Source of the DNA: CAKZNE01 sp002695025
GTDB taxonomy: Bacteria > Bacteroidota > Bacteroidia > Flavobacteriales > Schleiferiaceae
Length of the DNA stretch: 64,000 bases
Assembly: GCA_913043285.1 (NCBI GenBank)
Contig: CAJWML010000001.1
Coordinates: 310,001 to 374,000 of the forward strand
Reading direction: 5' to 3'
The notes under the pieces were generated by a model. That model saw only the letters and a program-made list of their open reading frames with translations, did no database searches and was not told the DNA's origin. The position numbers and the translations under genes are program-made. Below are positions 9,748 through 18,586 of this stretch, piece after piece. The first letter of the stretch is position 1. Each line of letters begins with the position of its first letter.

Positions 9748-10791
9748 TTATTTTGAGTAGTCCTCAAAAAAGTGAGTCCAAAAGGCAGTAACATCAATAG
9801 TTTCATTGAGCATGCGCTGCCTTTTCTTCCCCCATTCACTTTTAACTGTGTTGTTCCCCGACAAAGCGCTTATCCTCTCCAGCAATTCGTCTTCCCACCC
9901 CACCGGGATGCCGTACGTGAGACCATAAGTGTGTTCAAGGTCTTCCAAATAGCCCAATTTACCAACAAAGTCGTTATATCTTAGTGAGGGAGTTCCCAGT
10001 ACGGCTGCTTCCGCAGCCATGGTTTGGCTGTCTCCAATGTATAAAGATGCAAAAAACATAGCATGGTGCATATCCCGGGGGGAAATAGCAATGCGATAAG
10101 GTTCCAGATCACGCACCAGAGGCCTCTCGGAAGTGATCCAAACCTGTCCGTTTTCTTCCAGTATTCGGATGATCTTTTTGGCCAGCCTATCGTCAATGCC
10201 TCTTTTTCCATCGTCATGATGTGCGGTAAGCGAGGCAAACCTAAGGAGGTAAAACCTATCCCGCTTGCCGTACAGTAATTGGATCTTCGCCTTATCGGGC
10301 TTAAAGTAATCCGGGTGCAGGTAAGCCAGTTCCTGGTATCCTTTATAGAAGGTCGTTTTATAGCCATAGGGGCCTACGGAGCAGGATTCAGGCGCCAGAA
10401 TAGCGGTGGCGTATTTCATTCCCATATCCGCAAACAGGGGGACCGCTTCTGCATCATCTTCATTAATAATAACGGAAGGGATGTTCAACAACTTTCCCAG
10501 GTGCGTAATAACCAGATCCGTACCGGCACTAACATCAGGTTTATGGCGAAGCATGATCTTCAGCATCACCCATTCGCGTTTCACTATTCTCAGGATCCTA
10601 CCCCATTTACTTTTAGGGGCTTTCTCCCTGATGAAATAACTCTTGTAGGGACTTCCCTCGGCTAAGCGAAACAGCACATCTTTTTCGCGCACCACCCAAA
10701 TAATCGAATGCCCCTTTTCTTCCAGGTTTTTAGAAAGATGAACCACATTGTGAAAATGTGCAGGATGCCCTATGTAAAACAAAAACTTCAT
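9748..10791 (-). CDS. DUF354 family protein, GT-B-like
   Basis: 347 residues that match the DUF354 family (PF04007): N-terminal MKFLFYIGHPAHFHNVVHLS, then RHKPDVSAGTDLVITHLGK, IPSVIINEDDAEAV, and a C-terminal GDSQTMAAEAAVLGTP segment that resembles the nucleotide-sugar site of GT-B glycosyltransferases and WecB-like epimerases. The biochemical role of the family is not established; it recurs in polysaccharide loci beside bi-domain oxidoreductases, which is also the case here. It lies 10 bases downstream of the toroid-fold gene and upstream of the sugar transferase. A cytoplasmic sugar-nucleotide or glycosyl transfer role is inferred. Confidence 0.85.
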   Translation of the reverse strand: MKFLFYIGHPAHFHNVVHLSKNLEEKGHSIIWVVREKDVLFRLAEGSPYKSYFIREKAPKSKWGRILRIVKREWVMLKIMLRHKPDVSAGTDLVITHLGKLLNIPSVIINEDDAEAVPLFADMGMKYATAILAPESCSVGPYGYKTTFYKGYQELAYLHPDYFKPDKAKIQLLYGKRDRFYLLRFASLTAHHDDGKRGIDDRLAKKIIRILEENGQVWITSERPLVRDLEPYRIAISPRDMHHAMFFASLYIGDSQTMAAEAAVLGTPSLRYNDFVGKLGYLEDLEHTYGLTYGIPVGWEDELLERISALSGNNTVKSEWGKKRQRMLNETIDVTAFWTHFFEDYSK

Positions 10792-10801
10792 CCTACAGGT
10801 A

Positions 10802-11998
10802 TCATTCGGAAGCGATTATAAATTCATTCAGCGCCAGGAACATCCACGCCTGGCTCCATCTCATAAAAGGCGTTTTTATGGTCATCCAGGGATATTTTTT
10901 ATAGTAAAAAAAGCCTTGAGGAGACCGCATAGTACGGACGGTGTAATTCATGATTTTTTGGGCCGTCTCGCGATATTCCCGGTCCTTTTCGGTCATCCGG
11001 GAAAAAGTCAGTATTCCCTGGGCCTGGTTGTGGATCTCTACCGGCCATTGTGCCGGATAGCGGTATAATGACCTGCCGTTAGCTACAAACTGATGATGGC
11101 GGTAAAAATCCAGGCCCTTTAAGAGGTATGGTGTATATTCCTCTTCCAGTTCAGGGATGCAACGGATAACATTAGCCAAACTGTCAATTACGTATCCCTG
11201 ATGAAAGTCTATCTGTACTCTCTCTACTCCCGTGGCCAGGCGGATACTGTAATTCCACCTCCCATCTTCCTTTTGCTTATCCACCACAAAGTCGGTTGAC
11301 CTGACGGCAAATTGCTTATACCTTTCCTCCCCGGTTTGCTGGTATAAAAAGGCAAACAGCTCACTTCCCAGCATACTGGCGTTGTAGCAGCAATCCTTTT
11401 CAACGGTACTGTAGCTGAAACACAGGCCCGAAGGGTCTTCCGAGTGAGGCAAGTCCTGAAGAACAAACTCCCCGATGCTTTTCAGTACTTCCAGTGCTTT
11501 TCTATTTTCAGTTGCCTGGTAATATGCAATTATCCCTTTGGCAATAAAGCCACTTACCACAATGGTAGGGGAATAAGCCGGCAGGAATTTCACGGAGCTG
11601 GCCCAGTCAAAATTGTAGCCCCAGCAGTAATGTTGAAAGCCTTTACTGTGGTTATCCAACAGCCATTGAAACAGTTTATCCATGGTCTCGCGGGTGCCGG
11701 CATCTCCATTCTTAAGAAACTTAAGGCTGTATGCATGCAAAAGGAGTCCCATAGCCTTAGGGTTATGCTCCTTTTTTATACCGATCAATGACCTCAGATT
11801 CAAAGGGTTCCTTTTCTGTACCTGAATAGCCACGGGCTTTCCCCATTTGCCCATCCAATGAAAAGGCAGTGGCGAATTCAAGGTATCATAAGGATCATAG
11901 CCCTTGAATTCTTCTCCTTCTATATACTGTTGCAATTGATCCGCAACACTTTGATAATTGTAATGACTTTTGTCTGCTTCCAAGTCTGAAAATCCCAA
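10802..11998 (-). CDS. Predicted alpha/alpha-toroid protein of polysaccharide loci
   Basis: 398 residues, starting at TTG 11998: the frame is closed just upstream by a stop, and the next ATG (residue 49) would delete the YDPYDTLNSPLPF segment, which looks structural. The body alternates amphipathic helices with Trp/Tyr-rich loops (HYCWGYNFDW, DGRWNYSIR, IDFHQGYVIDS, IHNQAQGI, PFMRWSQAWMFLALNE), the look of an (alpha/alpha)6 barrel such as glucuronyl C5-epimerases, lyases or glycoside hydrolases. Relatives in databases often carry the name delta-aminolevulinic acid dehydratase, which I think is a misnomer because no such motifs exist here. No signal peptide, so it is probably cytoplasmic. It lies 19 bases downstream of the bi-domain oxidoreductase. 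Activity unknown. Confidence 0.7.
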   Translation of the reverse strand: MGFSDLEADKSHYNYQSVADQLQQYIEGEEFKGYDPYDTLNSPLPFHWMGKWGKPVAIQVQKRNPLNLRSLIGIKKEHNPKAMGLLLHAYSLKFLKNGDAGTRETMDKLFQWLLDNHSKGFQHYCWGYNFDWASSVKFLPAYSPTIVVSGFIAKGIIAYYQATENRKALEVLKSIGEFVLQDLPHSEDPSGLCFSYSTVEKDCCYNASMLGSELFAFLYQQTGEERYKQFAVRSTDFVVDKQKEDGRWNYSIRLATGVERVQIDFHQGYVIDSLANVIRCIPELEEEYTPYLLKGLDFYRHHQFVANGRSLYRYPAQWPVEIHNQAQGILTFSRMTEKDREYRETAQKIMNYTVRTMRSPQGFFYYKKYPWMTIKTPFMRWSQAWMFLALNEFIIASE

Positions 11999-12017
11999 AT
12001 TAAGTTAGGCTTAAAAC

Positions 12018-14141
12018 CTAAAGCGCCTGTTTTTCCCCAGCTGTTTTAACAGACTCTATCACCTTAAAGGAGGCAAGGGTAGACAGGAACAGCTCATCTG
12101 AAGGAATGGGTGCCTCTTTTCCTTGCACTACCGCTTCCGCAAAAGCTGAAACCTCGGCCACATATCCCTTATCCTGCTCACTTTTAAAGGTTTGCACCTT
12201 TGAATCTGCCAACGTAAGCTTTTTAAAATCATCAATGATGGCGGTTTTACCGGCACCAAAAACCTCCAGGTACTCCTTAGCTATTTTCTTACTGCCGTTG
12301 GAGAAATACGAAATATTGGCAATGCTGCCGTTTTTCATAGAGAGGTTTATGGTCACATTATCCAGCAGGTTTTCAGAGGTACGCACCGCACTGGCTGCTA
12401 CACTGTCAATAGCGCTACCGGAAATATGCTGTGCAAGATCAATAAAATGACATGCTTCCCCTATAATACGTCCTCCACCTATTTCAGGGTCGTGAACCCA
12501 ATGGTCCGCAGGCAACTGGCCTGCGTTTATACGGTAGTTTATGGATACGGGTAAATCGTTCCCTATAAACTTTTTCACCTTAGCGGTAAAAGGAGCAAAC
12601 CTCCGGTTAAAGCCTATCATCAGTATCCCCTTACTTTTTTGATGGGCCTCTTTAATCTCTTCCAGTTCCGTTTCATTGAGGCATAAAGGCTTTTCTACAA
12701 AAACATTCTTATCGGCATGTAAAGCTTCTATAACATACCTGGCGTGGGTATTATGGCGTGTGGCAATAAAAACCGTGTTTAGCTGGGTATTTCTGATCAA
12801 TTCACTCGCATCCTGAGCACAAAATCCAAAACCATATTTATCCGCTATATACCTGGAATTAGTAGGTCTGGCCGTGGCCACTCCTATAAACTCAACCTTT
12901 CCTTTGAGGGCCGGAAGCAAAAAATTCTGCGCAAAAGAGCCGGCTCCCACCAAGCCAATATTCACCTGCTTATCCGAAACAGCTTTTTTATTCAGGATCA
13001 CCTCCCGCTTAAGTTCTTTACCGGTATCGTACTTAAGCACTATTCCACCAATCACCTCCTTTTTATCCACAATGAGTTGATAGGCCGCAGCTGCATCCTC
13101 AAAATCGAACTCGTGGGATATGATGGGGTTCAGGTCAATCTTATGGTTTTCGACAAGGTCGGCAAAAGCTTGCATGTTGCGGTTTTCCGTCCAGCGCACA
13201 TAACCTATCGGGTAGTCCAGTCCTTTTTCTTCGTAAGCGGATTCGTAGCGGCCGGGCCCGTATGAAGAAGACATACGCAGGTCCAGTTCCTTTTTGAAAT
13301 AATTCTGGCGGGAAAACCCGGTGGGTACGGCCCCAACAATTATAACCTTTCCTTTTTTCCGGCTTACTCTTCCGGCCAGTTCCACCGGATCCGAAGAAGA
13401 GGTGCTGGCCGTAATGAGTACGGCATCTACACCAAAGCCGCCTGTTTCTTCCACAATCAGTTCTTCCAGGCCGGAGTGGTTACGGTTAAAAATCAGGGGG
13501 TGATTTTGTTTTTTAGCCAGTTGCACCTGGTTTTCATCAATATCAATACCTATGCATTTTACTCCTGCAGCATGGAGCAGCTGAAGGCTTAGCTGACCAA
13601 TAATCCCCAGACCTATAACCAGGCACGACTCACCCAGCTTCAACTCAGACTGGCGAATGCCTTGCAGGGCAATAGCGCCAATGGTGGTAAAGGCCGCCTC
13701 TTTTAAAGGGGTCTTCTTACTTACTTTTACGCAGAGGTTAGCCGGAACGCAAACCACTTCACTATGTCCGGCAGTATTTCCGCCACAGGCTACATAATCG
13801 CCTATATTATAACCGGATACATCATCAGCTATGGCAATTACCTCACCCGCACAACTGTAACCGAGGGGAGAATAAGCTTCTAGCTTATTCATAACCATTT
13901 TATAGGTTTTCATTAGCCCAAAGGTCTGGGCAGAGGTAATGACTTTTTTAACCTCTTCTTTTCTCGCTTTGGCCTTACCTATATAGCTCAGGCGGGCATC
14001 CTTTACGGTTTTACCTTCTGTACCCGGACTTATCACCGAATAATGATTACGGATAAGCAGCTGGCCTGACTGTAAAGCAGGAAAAGGAACCTCCATAAGC
14101 TGCATGGCACCATCTTTCAGGCTCTGTATTAATTGCTCCAT
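12018..14141 (-). CDS. Bi-domain oxidoreductase: zinc-type alcohol dehydrogenase plus Gfo/Idh/MocA
   Basis: 707 residues made of two dehydrogenases. Residues ~1-375 are a medium-chain zinc-type alcohol dehydrogenase (SVISPGTEGKTV, GYSCAGEVIAI, a Rossmann GLGIIGQLSLQLLHAAG). Residues ~385-707 are a Gfo/Idh/MocA oxidoreductase (NIGLVGAGSFAQNFLLPAL, then VFVEKPLCLNETEL, with the EKP catalytic lysine motif, and HDPEIGGGRIIGEACHFIDL). Such fusions are typical of loci for unusual acidic or amino sugars and probably carry out coupled NAD(P)-dependent steps on a sugar nucleotide; the substrate is not known. The start codon overlaps the stop of the upstream asparagine synthase gene by one base (TAATG), implying coupled translation. 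Confidence 0.88.
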   Translation of the reverse strand: MEQLIQSLKDGAMQLMEVPFPALQSGQLLIRNHYSVISPGTEGKTVKDARLSYIGKAKARKEEVKKVITSAQTFGLMKTYKMVMNKLEAYSPLGYSCAGEVIAIADDVSGYNIGDYVACGGNTAGHSEVVCVPANLCVKVSKKTPLKEAAFTTIGAIALQGIRQSELKLGESCLVIGLGIIGQLSLQLLHAAGVKCIGIDIDENQVQLAKKQNHPLIFNRNHSGLEELIVEETGGFGVDAVLITASTSSSDPVELAGRVSRKKGKVIIVGAVPTGFSRQNYFKKELDLRMSSSYGPGRYESAYEEKGLDYPIGYVRWTENRNMQAFADLVENHKIDLNPIISHEFDFEDAAAAYQLIVDKKEVIGGIVLKYDTGKELKREVILNKKAVSDKQVNIGLVGAGSFAQNFLLPALKGKVEFIGVATARPTNSRYIADKYGFGFCAQDASELIRNTQLNTVFIATRHNTHARYVIEALHADKNVFVEKPLCLNETELEEIKEAHQKSKGILMIGFNRRFAPFTAKVKKFIGNDLPVSINYRINAGQLPADHWVHDPEIGGGRIIGEACHFIDLAQHISGSAIDSVAASAVRTSENLLDNVTINLSMKNGSIANISYFSNGSKKIAKEYLEVFGAGKTAIIDDFKKLTLADSKVQTFKSEQDKGYVAEVSAFAEAVVQGKEAPIPSDELFLSTLASFKVIESVKTAGEKQAL

Positions 14142-16009
14142 TAGTCAATGTACATTTTATACCATTCCTGAAATGTTATCAAAGCATAGATCAGGGCTGA
14201 ATTATCCTTGGTTCCTTTTCTGTGTTGTTCAATAACCAACTTTATCTCTTCCACTGAAAACTCATTAAAATTATCGAAAAATTCTATGTCGAGCAGTTTG
14301 TCTAAATGCTGCTTTTCACTCAAAAGACTCCGAAGCGGCATCCCAAAACCGGCTTTCCTGCGCCTGGTGATGTAATCAGGCAAGTGAGGTGCAAAAGTGT
14401 CTTTCAGTATCCGCTTGGATACTCCTTTGTTGCTGAGCTTATAGGTCCTTTTCATATTAAAAGCCAGTTCCACGATCCGGTGATCGAGGAATGGCACCCG
14501 GTTCTCCACAGAATTGGCCATGCTCATACGGTCTGTATAGTGCAGGTTCTTCACCAGGAAATTATTCCACTCAAAGCGGATTAAACCTTCAAAAGGATCT
14601 TCTCCTTCGGGGAAATAAGACGCCAAAAAGGGAGTCATGGATTCCGGACCGGAATTTAAAATGCGGACTGAACTTTCAAAGTCGCCCACTATATTGTACA
14701 TAGCAAAGCGTTCCGTGCCGTAGCTATTATAATTTCCCAGCTTTTGCAGGTACCGCTTATAGGCCTTAAAAGAACCTTTTCCTACGTTGAGGGAAGCAAA
14801 ATACCGGAAAAGCGGTTTGATCATGCTGTCCGGCAAGTGATTAAGGTGCTGATCCAACAACAACAATTGGTGACCGGCATATCCCAGGAAAAGCTCATCG
14901 GCTCCCATTCCTGAAAGGATCACGGTACTTTTTTCAGCGGCCTGCCGCGTAATTAAGTAAGACGGTATCTGTGAGCCGTCTGCTATAATATCATCGTTAT
15001 ACCGCACCGTTTCGCGGATCAGATCCGGGGATAACTGCTCTCCTCCAATGGGCAACAAATGGAGATTGAGTTCCCATTCACGGGCCAGCTTTTGGGCATA
15101 AAAGCTATCGGAAGTGGTTCCTTCCTTCTTGAGGTCCCGTTCGTCCTTTACGGCACAATAATGATCAATTTTAGAGTTACCCTTTAAAAAATGAGCAATA
15201 ATAGAAGAGTCCAGCCCACCAGAGAAAAAAGTACCCACCGGCACATCTGCCACCAGGCGGATACGGCAAGCGTCTTCCAGGAGCTCATACAGTAAGGCCC
15301 CGGACTCTTTCATGCTCAGATTCTGGTAGTCTGAACGGCTTTGTGGCTTCCAATAAGCATGGGTAGTAATGCTACCTGTATCAAAATCATACGTGAGGTA
15401 ATGAGCAGGAGGTAGCCGGTATATATCTTTAAATAAAGTATTGTTTTCCGGCACGTACTTAAACGTAAAATACTGCCGCAAACAGGCCGTATTCAACCGG
15501 GCTGACACACCGCCTGCCAATATGCTTTTTATTTCCGAGCCAAATAGCAGTTCGCTTCCATTGGAGTAAAAGTACAGCGGCTTTACTCCCATCCGGTCCC
15601 TTATCAGGTGGAGTTTATTGGTACGGGTATCCAGTATGGAAATGGCAAAATCCCCGTTTAGCAGTTCCAGGAAACCGATCCCCTTCAGCTCATAGAGTTT
15701 CAGGATAACTTCTGTATCGGTATGGGAGTGGAAAGATTGCCCTTTTAAGTAGGTTTGCTTTAATTCCTGAAAATTATACACCTCACCATTGTACACCAGT
15801 ATTACGCTGCCATCAGCATTTTTCATAGGCTGATGTCCGTTGACACTAAGATCAATAATACTTAATCTCTTATGGCCCAGATATACCTTGTGGTCACCAA
15901 TTTGGGCACTGTAATTACCCGTATGATCCGGACCCCGGTGGTGGAGCGCCTCCAGCATGGCCGGTCCGTTCTTATCTTCTGGCGATATGTATCCTGTTAT
16001 GCCACACAT
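14141..16009 (-). CDS. asnB: Asparagine synthase-type amidotransferase (first copy)
   Basis: 622 residues. Cys2 of MCGITGY is the class II glutaminase nucleophile; HHRGPDHTG, NGEVYNF and HTDTEVILKLYE follow. The synthetase half has the PP-loop SGGLDSS at 263-269. It would hydrolyse glutamine and transfer ammonia to an ATP-activated carboxylate. Inside a polysaccharide locus the likely acceptor is a sugar acid (uronamide formation) rather than aspartate, as proposed for other cluster-borne homologues. It overlaps the bi-domain oxidoreductase gene by one base and is separated by ~200 bases from the next upstream gene, so it could head a sub-transcript. It is clearly different from the second copy at 19709-21616. 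Confidence 0.88.
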   Translation of the reverse strand: MCGITGYISPEDKNGPAMLEALHHRGPDHTGNYSAQIGDHKVYLGHKRLSIIDLSVNGHQPMKNADGSVILVYNGEVYNFQELKQTYLKGQSFHSHTDTEVILKLYELKGIGFLELLNGDFAISILDTRTNKLHLIRDRMGVKPLYFYSNGSELLFGSEIKSILAGGVSARLNTACLRQYFTFKYVPENNTLFKDIYRLPPAHYLTYDFDTGSITTHAYWKPQSRSDYQNLSMKESGALLYELLEDACRIRLVADVPVGTFFSGGLDSSIIAHFLKGNSKIDHYCAVKDERDLKKEGTTSDSFYAQKLAREWELNLHLLPIGGEQLSPDLIRETVRYNDDIIADGSQIPSYLITRQAAEKSTVILSGMGADELFLGYAGHQLLLLDQHLNHLPDSMIKPLFRYFASLNVGKGSFKAYKRYLQKLGNYNSYGTERFAMYNIVGDFESSVRILNSGPESMTPFLASYFPEGEDPFEGLIRFEWNNFLVKNLHYTDRMSMANSVENRVPFLDHRIVELAFNMKRTYKLSNKGVSKRILKDTFAPHLPDYITRRRKAGFGMPLRSLLSEKQHLDKLLDIEFFDNFNEFSVEEIKLVIEQHRKGTKDNSALIYALITFQEWYKMYID

Positions 16010-16036
16010 GGGTCTGCTTAAGGTTTTACCTGGTGT

Positions 16037-16168
16037 TTATTGAACTTTACACCCAACCAGAAATCCAGGAAACCTGCGGGTTAATTGTATGATCAGAGCC
16101 CCAAAAAGCGATATGCTTAGGTATACTTTATAAACAGATTTGTTTGGGAGCACTCCTCTTGTGATCAT
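16037..16168 (-). CDS. Doubtful 43-residue ORF in the asnB upstream gap
   Basis: The 203-base gap between asnB (16009) and the glycosyltransferase (16213) holds one short ORF on the operon strand: MITRGVLPNKSVYKVY and a short hydrophobic stretch (LSISLFGALIIQL), ending in FLVGCKVQ. I recognise no family. It lacks the Thr at -2 and Asp/Glu spacing of a lasso-peptide precursor. It may be a remnant or chance; I list it because it is the only sizeable gap inside the locus. Confidence 0.15.
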   Translation of the reverse strand: MITRGVLPNKSVYKVYLSISLFGALIIQLTRRFPGFLVGCKVQ

Positions 16169-16212
16169 GGTTGTTTGGCTTATGGGGAGCTGGCTAATTT
16201 ACAAAACCTCGC

Positions 16213-17313
16213 TTAGCGATTAATCACCTGCATAAAGGCATTTCGAAGATTTTGCACCATCTTATCCTCCGTGAAATTATTCTCGTAATGTTGCCGGCTT
16301 GCGTGGCCCATTTTAACCCTAAGTGCATCGTTATGGATCAGTTCTCTTAACCTGCTTGCTATTTGCCCCGGAGAGCTAGAATCTACAATAAACCCGTTAT
16401 GATCGTCCAGAACGGATTCTGTAATAGCTCCCTGGTCTGTAGAAATAATAGGGAGTTCTGCTGCCATAGCTTCCACAATAGACCAGGGGTGCCCTTCCGG
16501 TTCATTGGGTGTGAAAACAAAAATATCCGCGTCTTTATAAAATTGCCACTTCCGGCTTTTATCAGCTGGCGGGTGAAAGTAAACCGGCAACAATTGCTCT
16601 TTAACTTTTTGCATACACTCCTGCCTGAACTCCTCATTATCCCAAGCCCCCACAGCATCCAGTTGAAAACTCCCTGCCTTATCCTTTAAATCAGCTACCG
16701 CATCCAATACATCTGCTATACCCTTTGATCTTAGCATATTGCTGAAGTACAGCACTTTCACCACAGGGCCACTCCTTGCTTTTTCGTAACGTTCAATATC
16801 ACACCCATTGGGTACTACAAAAATGGATTCCTTCGGAAAGTAATCCTCAAAAAGATAGGTGAGCTTATTACCCAACACGATTATGCCGTCCGTTCTGCGC
16901 AGGCAAAACCGCAAATACGCTTTGGTTAAAGGGCTGGCACTCTCTATCCAATTCCTGAAATTACTTCCACGCAATTGCAACAATACACGCTTTGAAAAAA
17001 GGGAGGCAATCAGAATGAGGATAGAGTCTTTTAAAAAGCCAATGGTAGTTTGGCTAATGGGAATAAGTGTCAAGGAAGGGCGGTGCCCAACCAATAACCT
17101 GAAAAGGTTGGTATAAATGCCCAGGTTAAGCCATATCTTTTTCAACCCACCTTTGCCAAAACCCTCTATGGAGCGGTTAACGGTGGTATTCAGATGGAAC
17201 AGCTGAAAGTGCTCATTAAGGCCTGAATTCAGAAGAATTTTTGTAGCCACAGCCGGCCCAATAAAGGGGGGAGGCAGTTTGCCAACAATCAATACCGGTG
17301 GTTTTTTATCCAT
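16213..17313 (-). CDS. Glycosyltransferase family 4
   Basis: 366 residues from ATG 17313 (MDKKPPVLIVGKLPPPF). The longer reading from 17346 would add 11 residues with no family character, while 17313 overlaps the preceding ligase gene by 8 bases, as several pairs in this operon do. GT-B fold features: N-terminal GKLPPPFIGPAVATKILL, the donor-domain VLYFSNMLRSKGIADVLDA strand-loop, and the E-x7-E nucleotide-sugar motif in EPEGHPWSIVEAMAAELPII. It is a retaining cytoplasmic enzyme adding one sugar to the lipid-linked repeat unit; donor and linkage cannot be deduced. One of four GT4 enzymes in the locus. Confidence 0.88.
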   Translation of the reverse strand: MDKKPPVLIVGKLPPPFIGPAVATKILLNSGLNEHFQLFHLNTTVNRSIEGFGKGGLKKIWLNLGIYTNLFRLLVGHRPSLTLIPISQTTIGFLKDSILILIASLFSKRVLLQLRGSNFRNWIESASPLTKAYLRFCLRRTDGIIVLGNKLTYLFEDYFPKESIFVVPNGCDIERYEKARSGPVVKVLYFSNMLRSKGIADVLDAVADLKDKAGSFQLDAVGAWDNEEFRQECMQKVKEQLLPVYFHPPADKSRKWQFYKDADIFVFTPNEPEGHPWSIVEAMAAELPIISTDQGAITESVLDDHNGFIVDSSSPGQIASRLRELIHNDALRVKMGHASRQHYENNFTEDKMVQNLRNAFMQVINR

Positions 17314-18586
17314 GAGGTGCCAGCAAGGGTTTAGGCAATGCCGCATACGAAAGCACCGGAAATGCGAAGTAGATGAAAGGGGCGTATAGCAAGGGAGTTG
17401 TTGAAACCGAATAGAGCAGTATAGACCCTAAGACACCTAATACAATAAACCTTTCCGGCAATTGCATATAACGTAAACTTCTTAACGTACTGGTCAGGAA
17501 AAGCAGGTAAAAAAGTAATCCCACAACCCCTCCCAAAAACAGCATCCGCACGATATCACTGTGCATCCCTCCGCCAATCATTACCGGCACGTTTTCATCA
17601 TCTGATGAACCAACACCTATGAGGTTATTAACTAAGGGCATATCCAGCCATATATTGGAATACTTCCTCCACCGGGTCATTCTTCCGTTAAACGAACGGT
17701 CTATCTCGGCTTCTCCCTCCAGTACTTCATATTCTTTTTCTACCAGGGGCTCTATCCGGGTAGTATAGGTGGTTATGGCAAAATAAGCAATGACTGGAAG
17801 TAAGACTATTACTAATACAAAACCTTGGAGGCGCCTCACAATAAACGTCACAAACAATAAACCCAAAGCCATAGCTACCATCCAGGAAGATGTTTGTTTG
17901 ATGGAAACCAAGCCCATAAAACAAATAACCGTAACCACACCCAGGCCAACCAGCGATGAAATACTTCCGATTCTCTTGATATAGAAGCTCCTCAGATAAA
18001 AATAAAACTTGATGAGCAAAGCGGCATTGATGTAAATGGCGTAGTTCATAATATCTGCATATCCGCCTTGCATCCTGGCACCACCACCACGACCTTCGGA
18101 GAGATACTCTACATTGATGGGGTTAAAAATAACCTCGTACAGCAGCAAAAATGCAGGAATACTGGCTGAGTAATAAAAGGCCTGCAATATGCCGTGCAAA
18201 TCCTTTTTATCACGAATGAAATGCCTGAGATAAACAAAGATGAAGATGGGGTTAATGTATTTAATGATATCTCCTATAAGTCCGAGATCCTTGTTCTGGG
18301 AAATCAATAAGAGAATGAGGTTGAGCACCACAATAAATGCCCATAACTTAAAACTGATATCCGTGAGGAAGGAAGGGAACTTTTTGGGAAAGCGGCTGGA
18401 CAGGTAGCTCACCATAATAATAAGAGGCGTGAGGATACCTATCAGGTAAAGGGGAGACAGCACTGGGGATACTTCCTTAAGAAAATAAAGGAGGTCCGCA
18501 ATGGGGCGTATGAGAATAAGAAGCACAAACCACTTTAGAGAAAGGGGCAGCATCTTAAACCATATTTTCCAATCCTTAAACGGCAT
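17306..18586 (-). CDS. O-antigen ligase / Wzy-type polymerase family membrane protein
   Basis: 426 residues with about ten to twelve hydrophobic helices (for example FVLLILIRPIADLLYFL, LIGILTPLIIMVSYLSS, VTVICFMGLVSIKQTSSWMV) and a larger extracytoplasmic loop near residues 275-345 (RSFNGRMTRWRKYSNIW, GVGSSDDENVPV, GGMHSDIVRM). The shape fits the O-antigen ligase/polymerase superfamily (Wzy_C, PF04932), and the RxxxW-type loop and the H-S-D segment resemble its conserved periplasmic loop. In a locus with Wzx, Wzc and Wza, the best reading is the repeat-unit polymerase. It overlaps both neighbours (8 and 11 bases). Ligase versus polymerase cannot be separated by sequence alone. Confidence 0.82.
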   Translation of the reverse strand: MPFKDWKIWFKMLPLSLKWFVLLILIRPIADLLYFLKEVSPVLSPLYLIGILTPLIIMVSYLSSRFPKKFPSFLTDISFKLWAFIVVLNLILLLISQNKDLGLIGDIIKYINPIFIFVYLRHFIRDKKDLHGILQAFYYSASIPAFLLLYEVIFNPINVEYLSEGRGGGARMQGGYADIMNYAIYINAALLIKFYFYLRSFYIKRIGSISSLVGLGVVTVICFMGLVSIKQTSSWMVAMALGLLFVTFIVRRLQGFVLVIVLLPVIAYFAITTYTTRIEPLVEKEYEVLEGEAEIDRSFNGRMTRWRKYSNIWLDMPLVNNLIGVGSSDDENVPVMIGGGMHSDIVRMLFLGGVVGLLFYLLFLTSTLRSLRYMQLPERFIVLGVLGSILLYSVSTTPLLYAPFIYFAFPVLSYAALPKPLLAPHG

